Source of the DNA: Acidobacteriota bacterium
GTDB taxonomy: Bacteria > Acidobacteriota > Terriglobia > Terriglobales > Acidobacteriaceae
DNA length: 53,343 nucleotides
NCBI GenBank assembly: GCA_031296105.1
Contig: JARLGJ010000051.1
Span: forward strand, 1-53,343
Direction of reading: 5' to 3'
Position numbers and translations under genes: made by a program. The number at the start of each line of letters is the position of its first letter. The stretch's first letter is position 1. Shown here in pieces: positions 49,422-53,343 of the stretch. The notes under the pieces are model-generated. The model ran no database searches. It saw only the letters and a list, made by a program, of their open reading frames with translations, and was not told where the DNA came from.

Positions 49422-51173
49422 TTACAAGGCTGGAGAATCGTCGCCCAGCAGAATCTGCCGCACAATCTTCACCGGCGGCGCGCCTTGCTCCAGGAAGCGG
49501 TCGTGAAACTCCTGCAAAGAGAACTTCGCGCCCATCTTCTTCTTGTAGTCCTCGCGCAGCTTCATGATCTCCAGCTTGCCCACCGTGTACATCAAATAGG
49601 TGGGATCGCTGGTGCCGCGCTTGGTCTCCCGCACCGAGACCTCGTGCGTTTGCCGTCCCTGCTTCTCAAAGAACACGACGCCCTCGTCGAAGTTCATCTT
49701 GCCCGTGTGCATCTCCAGGCCCACCACAAAGCGCGCGTTTCGCAGCAGCGCGTCCTGCAACTGGCCCAGGCGCAGCTTCAGGAAGGCCATGTCCTTGGCC
49801 TCCGGAATGCCTGGCGTGCGGCCGTAGCCTTCGTCCAGCATCATCTGCTCGGTGTAGTGCGCCCAGCCCTCGGCGTTGGTGCCGCAGGAGACGATTTTGC
49901 GCGTGCGCGTCAGTGGCGCTTCCTGCAAGACCAGAAACTGCACGTAGTGGCCCGGATACGCTTCGTGAATCGATGTGCTGGTGATGGTGCCGCGGTTGAA
50001 GCCCTCCAGCCAGCTCTTCGTCTGCTCCTCCGTCCAGGTGTTTTCCGGCAGCGTGACATTGAAGTACGCTTCCTTGGCCACTTTCTCCCACGGTCCCGGC
50101 GTATCCATCGAGGCCGAGGTCAGCGCGCGCATGAAGGGCGGCGTCTCTTCGATGATGGGCAGAACCGGCGAAGGAATCGTCACAATGTGATTTCTGGTGA
50201 TGAACTCGCGCTCGCCCTCCAGAGTGTCACGGAAGGCCTGCAGCAGATGATCTCCCGTGGGATGATCCTGCTCGGCCTCCTGCAGAATCTGCTCCGGCGT
50301 TTTGCTGGGATCGATGAGCCCGGCCACGCGCACAAATTCGTCCTGATTGCGCTTCAAGTCGGCGAAAGCAATCTCCAGCAGCCGCGGCAGAGGCACGTCC
50401 ACCATCTCCTCGTACTGCAACTTGCGCGCGTAGTTGTCGGCGCCGATGCGGAAATCGCCCTGCGAGCGCGGCAGCAGATCGCTCTTCATCCATTCGCCGT
50501 AGCTCTTCAGCTCGGCGATGACGCGCGCGTTGCTCTCCGCAAATTCCTTCCGCAGCTTTTCGTCTTTCACGCCGGAGAACGCCTGGGGCACGTCGCTCTC
50601 GAAGAATGACACCAGCCCCGGAATCTGCTCGATGGCCACTTCGGTGTAAATCTTCGGCGGGTTCGAAAGGTTCTTGCGCGCCGCGGCGAGCACCGCCGGC
50701 ATCTGCCGCTCGCGCTCCACCAGCGCGCGCAGGCGCACGTCCTGCGGCGCGTAGCTGCGGCTCATGATGGTGAACACCGAGCTGGTGACGCCGCTCGAAT
50801 ATTGATCCGGACTGCGCTGCCACATGCGAACGTCTTCCAACTCCAGCAGGTGCGCCCGCAAAAAGTTTTCAATCAACCCGGCGTCGATCTTCTGCTGCGG
50901 CGTCAGCTTGGCGCGGTCGAATTCCTTGAGCGTGTCGAGCTTCTCGTGGCACCACTTCTTCTGCTGCTCAATGCCCGCCGGCGAATAATCTTCCAGCCGC
51001 GAGTCGTAGAGATGAACGCCCAACTGGGTTGCCGTCGTCGGATTGTCGGCCAGGTAGCGATTGAATAGTTCATCCACAAACAGGTCGAAATTTGCCTTGC
51101 TCGAAGGCGAACCTGCGGGCAGTGCAACCACCACCGTGCTTAGCAGAAACAGCAATACGGCAAATCGGATCAT
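49422..51173 (-). CDS. DUF885 family predicted metallopeptidase
   Basis: The 583-residue protein has a signal peptide (IRFAVLLFLLSTVVVALPAG) and the DUF885 body. The family zinc-type motif HEAYPGHYVQF (H-E-x3-G-H) is present at about residue 400, followed by the EGWAHYTEQMMLDEGY segment with another potential ligand. Members resemble gluzincin-like peptidases of M32/M3 type architecture, and the few characterised ones cleave small peptides. It is likely periplasmic. ATG 51173 has GAGGGAA upstream; ATG 51185 is an alternative. It follows mfd on the same strand after 62 bp, possibly in one transcript. Confidence 0.85.
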   Translation of the reverse strand: MIRFAVLLFLLSTVVVALPAGSPSSKANFDLFVDELFNRYLADNPTTATQLGVHLYDSRLEDYSPAGIEQQKKWCHEKLDTLKEFDRAKLTPQQKIDAGLIENFLRAHLLELEDVRMWQRSPDQYSSGVTSSVFTIMSRSYAPQDVRLRALVERERQMPAVLAAARKNLSNPPKIYTEVAIEQIPGLVSFFESDVPQAFSGVKDEKLRKEFAESNARVIAELKSYGEWMKSDLLPRSQGDFRIGADNYARKLQYEEMVDVPLPRLLEIAFADLKRNQDEFVRVAGLIDPSKTPEQILQEAEQDHPTGDHLLQAFRDTLEGEREFITRNHIVTIPSPVLPIIEETPPFMRALTSASMDTPGPWEKVAKEAYFNVTLPENTWTEEQTKSWLEGFNRGTITSTSIHEAYPGHYVQFLVLQEAPLTRTRKIVSCGTNAEGWAHYTEQMMLDEGYGRTPGIPEAKDMAFLKLRLGQLQDALLRNARFVVGLEMHTGKMNFDEGVVFFEKQGRQTHEVSVRETKRGTSDPTYLMYTVGKLEIMKLREDYKKKMGAKFSLQEFHDRFLEQGAPPVKIVRQILLGDDSPAL

Positions 51174-51235
51174 GTGTTCCCTCATCTTCGTTGAATCGTG
51201 CCTGGTTCGTTGCGTGTTCGTTATAGATTTTGCGG

Positions 51236-53343
51236 CTAAGCCGGCGCCGGTTCAGACTCAAAGCTCTCCAGAATTCTGCGCAGTCCGTTCAACACATCGT
51301 CCGGACGCGACGCCTTCAGGGAGAACTTCAGCAATCCCTGCGGCGTAAACACCACGCCCTTGTGGCGCGCCACCAGTTGCATAATCTTCTGCGGATCGGC
51401 CGCCGCGTCCTGCGCAAAGCGAATGCTCACCTGGTCGCGCTTGCGCTCAATGCTGGCCACGCCCAGCCGCTGGCACTCCAACCGCAAATGCGCGTATTGC
51501 AACAAGTGCGCCACTGCCGCAGGAGGCTCGCCATAGCGGTCGCGCAGTTCGGCGGCAACGTCCGAGAGTTGCTTTTCGTTTTCCACGGCCGCCGTGCGCT
51601 TGTAAATGCGCAGCCGCTGATTTTCTTCCGGAATGTAATTGTTCGGAATGCGTATGTTCAGCCCCAGGTTCAGCGCCGTCTCCGCCGCCTCCGGCACGAG
51701 CTCGCCCTTCAGTTCGCGGATGGTCTGCTCCAGCATCGTGGTGTACATCTCAAAGCCCACGGCTTCAATGTGTCCACTCTGCTGGCCGCCCAAAAGGTTG
51801 CCCGCGCCGCGCAATTCCAAATCCAGTGCCGCAATCTTAAAGCCCGCGCCCAGGTCGCTGAATTCCTTCAAGGCCGCCAGGCGGCGGCGCGCCAGGTCAT
51901 TCAGTTCGCGCTCCGGAGGAACCAGTAAATATGCATACGCGCGGCGATTCGAGCGGCCCACGCGACCTCGCAATTGATACATCTCGCTCAATCCATGACG
52001 GTCGGCGCGGTTAATCAGAATCGTGTTGCACAGCGGAATATCCAGACCGTTTTCGATGATCGTCGTCGCCACCAGGATGTCGGCCTCGTGGCGCATGAAG
52101 GCCAGCATGATTTTTTCCAGCTCGCCATCCGCCATTTGCCCGTGCCCAATCAGTACGCGCGCCTGCGGCACAAGCTCGCGCAGCTTGCTCGCGATCTCAT
52201 AGATGGACTCCACGCGGTTATGTACGAAGTACACCTGTCCGCCGCGCTCCAACTCCTGCAGAATCGCCGAGCGGATCAGCTTCTCGTCCCACACCGCCAC
52301 CACCGTCTGAATCGCCAAACGGTCGCGCGGCGGTGTTTCGATCACGCTCATGTCGCGCAGTCCCAGCATGGACATGTGCAAGGTGCGCGGGATCGGCGTG
52401 GCCGACATGGTCAGCACGTCCACTTCTTTGCGCAACTGCTTCAAGCGCTCCTTGTGACGCACGCCAAAGCGCTGCTCCTCGTCGATGATGACCAGCCCCA
52501 GGTCGGGAAACTTCACGTCCTTGCTCAGAATGCGATGCGTGCCGACCAGAATGTCCACTTTACCGTCGGCCACCTGATCGACGATCTCGTTCTGCTGCCG
52601 CGAGGTGCGAAAGCGCGAGATCATTTCAATCTTCACCGGAAAGGCCGCAAACCTGCGCTTGAATGTTTCGTAATGCTGGAAGGCCAGTACCGTTGTCGGC
52701 GCCAGCACGGCCACCTGCCGGCTGTCGTTTACGGCCTTGAAGGCCGCGCGCATGGCCACTTCCGTCTTGCCGTAGCCCACGTCGCCGCACAGCAGGCGAT
52801 CCATCGGCAACTGCGATTCCATGTCGCGCTTGATGTCCGCCACGGCGGCCGATTGATCCTCCGTCGCGTTGTACTCAAAGGCGTCTTCAAATTCGCGCAT
52901 GAACTCGTTATCCGGCGAGTACTGGTGCCCTTGCGCCGTTTTGCGTTGCGCGTACAACCTGAGCAGCTCGTCGGCCATGTCCTGCATGGCCTTCTTCACC
53001 CGGGCCTTGGTCTTTACCCACTGCTGCGTGCCCAGGCGGTTCACCACCACCTTGCCGCCTTCGGCCGAGCGGTACTTCTGCACCAGGTCCAGGCGCGTTA
53101 GCGGCACGTACAACCGCGCGCCCTCGGCGTACTCCAGCACCATGAACTCGGCCTTGGAGCCGTCTGCCTGCGGAATCTCCTTCAAGCCCAGGTACTGGCC
53201 AATGCCGTGTTCCACGTGCACCACGTAGTCGCCCACGGCCAGGTCGCGGAAATCGGAGAGGAACGCCGACGTCTTGGAACGCGTGCGCGGTTGTCTCCGC
53301 GCGCCGGCCTCGGAGTCATCGAAAATATCATCCGAGCCGAACA
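51236..53343 (-). CDS. mfd: Transcription-repair coupling factor, C-terminal part
   Basis: Mfd removes RNA polymerase stalled at DNA lesions and recruits UvrA. The window holds about 702 residues; the frame remains open to the window edge, so the N-terminal UvrB-homology region (about 450 residues) lies outside. The visible part starts with the RNAP-interacting (CarD-like) domain, [19 protein letters not shown]. It continues with the RecG-like motor, including Walker [11 protein letters not shown], the DEEQRFG Walker B, RGRVGRS motif VI and the translocation-in-RecG motif, and ends with the TRCF C-terminal domain ([32 protein letters not shown]) that masks the UvrA site. All key residues appear intact. 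Confidence 0.97.
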   Translation of the reverse strand, partial: FGSDDIFDDSEAGARRQPRTRSKTSAFLSDFRDLAVGDYVVHVEHGIGQYLGLKEIPQADGSKAEFMVLEYAEGARLYVPLTRLDLVQKYRSAEGGKVVVNRLGTQQWVKTKARVKKAMQDMADELLRLYAQRKTAQGHQYSPDNEFMREFEDAFEYNATEDQSAAVADIKRDMESQLPMDRLLCGDVGYGKTEVAMRAAFKAVNDSRQVAVLAPTTVLAFQHYETFKRRFAAFPVKIEMISRFRTSRQQNEIVDQVADGKVDILVGTHRILSKDVKFPDLGLVIIDEEQRFGVRHKERLKQLRKEVDVLTMSATPIPRTLHMSMLGLRDMSVIETPPRDRLAIQTVVAVWDEKLIRSAILQELERGGQVYFVHNRVESIYEIASKLRELVPQARVLIGHGQMADGELEKIMLAFMRHEADILVATTIIENGLDIPLCNTILINRADRHGLSEMYQLRGRVGRSNRRAYAYLLVPPERELNDLARRRLAALKEFSDLGAGFKIAALDLELRGAGNLLGGQQSGHIEAVGFEMYTTMLEQTIRELKGELVPEAAETALNLGLNIRIPNNYIPEENQRLRIYKRTAAVENEKQLSDVAAELRDRYGEPPAAVAHLLQYAHLRLECQRLGVASIERKRDQVSIRFAQDAAADPQKIMQLVARHKGVVFTPQGLLKFSLKASRPDDVLNGLRRILESFESEPAPA

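Noticed and set aside
1..53343. CRISPR arrays, insertion sequences, tRNA or rRNA genes
   Set aside because: No regularly spaced direct repeats, transposase-like reading frames or cloverleaf patterns were found on either strand.

Overview
The window is a 53.3 kb GC-rich, gene-dense bacterial chromosome segment. It encodes a complete Gram-negative envelope toolkit (fabZ, lpxA and lpxI for lipid A, bamA and skp for outer-membrane assembly, a small beta-barrel protein). The dispersed palindromic repeats, the long ThyX and the peptidase-rich complement fit an Acidobacteriota member, probably class Terriglobia. That assignment is an inference from gene content, since no rRNA gene is present. No phage, transposase, CRISPR array or tRNA was recognised.

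Layout. 1-5 kb: a terminator, a cytidylate-kinase-like protein with an Fe-S protein, a GT39-type membrane glycosyltransferase, and coaA. 5-10 kb: a Tat-exported amidase, an MFS exporter, a gene-free 323 bp stretch that folds into a candidate small RNA with its own terminator, and a second amidase. 10-13 kb: fabZ-lpxA-[higB-higA]-lpxI, a lipid A cluster split by a toxin-antitoxin module. 13-20 kb: an M20 peptidase, dispersed repeats, then pnuC, frr, pyrH, tsf, rpsB, rpsI and rplM (all minus strand, transcribed from rplM towards pnuC), with a hairpin or terminator in most of the gaps. 20-27 kb: TMEM175-like channel, maf, a molybdopterin oxidoreductase, bamA and skp. 27-32 kb: an AT-rich gap, lepA, an outer-membrane protein and a lone FtsX/MacB-type permease. 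31-37 kb: manA-manC-manB operon for GDP-mannose, an aminotransferase and coaD. 37-45 kb: AI-2E-family exporter, STAS protein, recA, long ThyX, DUF2071 protein, CPA2 antiporter, fabG. 45-53 kb: small membrane protein, ACE-like M2 peptidase, thiE, PF04020 membrane protein, galU, DUF885 peptidase, and the 3' two-thirds of mfd.

The envelope theme runs throughout: lipid A genes, BAM and its chaperone, nucleotide-sugar supply (GDP-mannose from manA/manC/manB, UDP-glucose from galU) and a GT39 enzyme that may use such lipid-linked sugars. The translation block (rplM to frr) is the classic conserved arrangement.

The most unusual observations are: (i) five genes, perhaps six, with a -10-like hexamer placed exactly 6 nt before the start codon and mostly no Shine-Dalgarno sequence, which suggests leaderless mRNAs; (ii) the candidate structured RNA at 8506-8658; (iii) a palindromic repeat at 14516-14580 whose right arm is interrupted by a second repeat; (iv) the higBA insertion in the lipid A cluster; and (v) an AT-rich gap near 27.3 kb with DnaA-box-like words.
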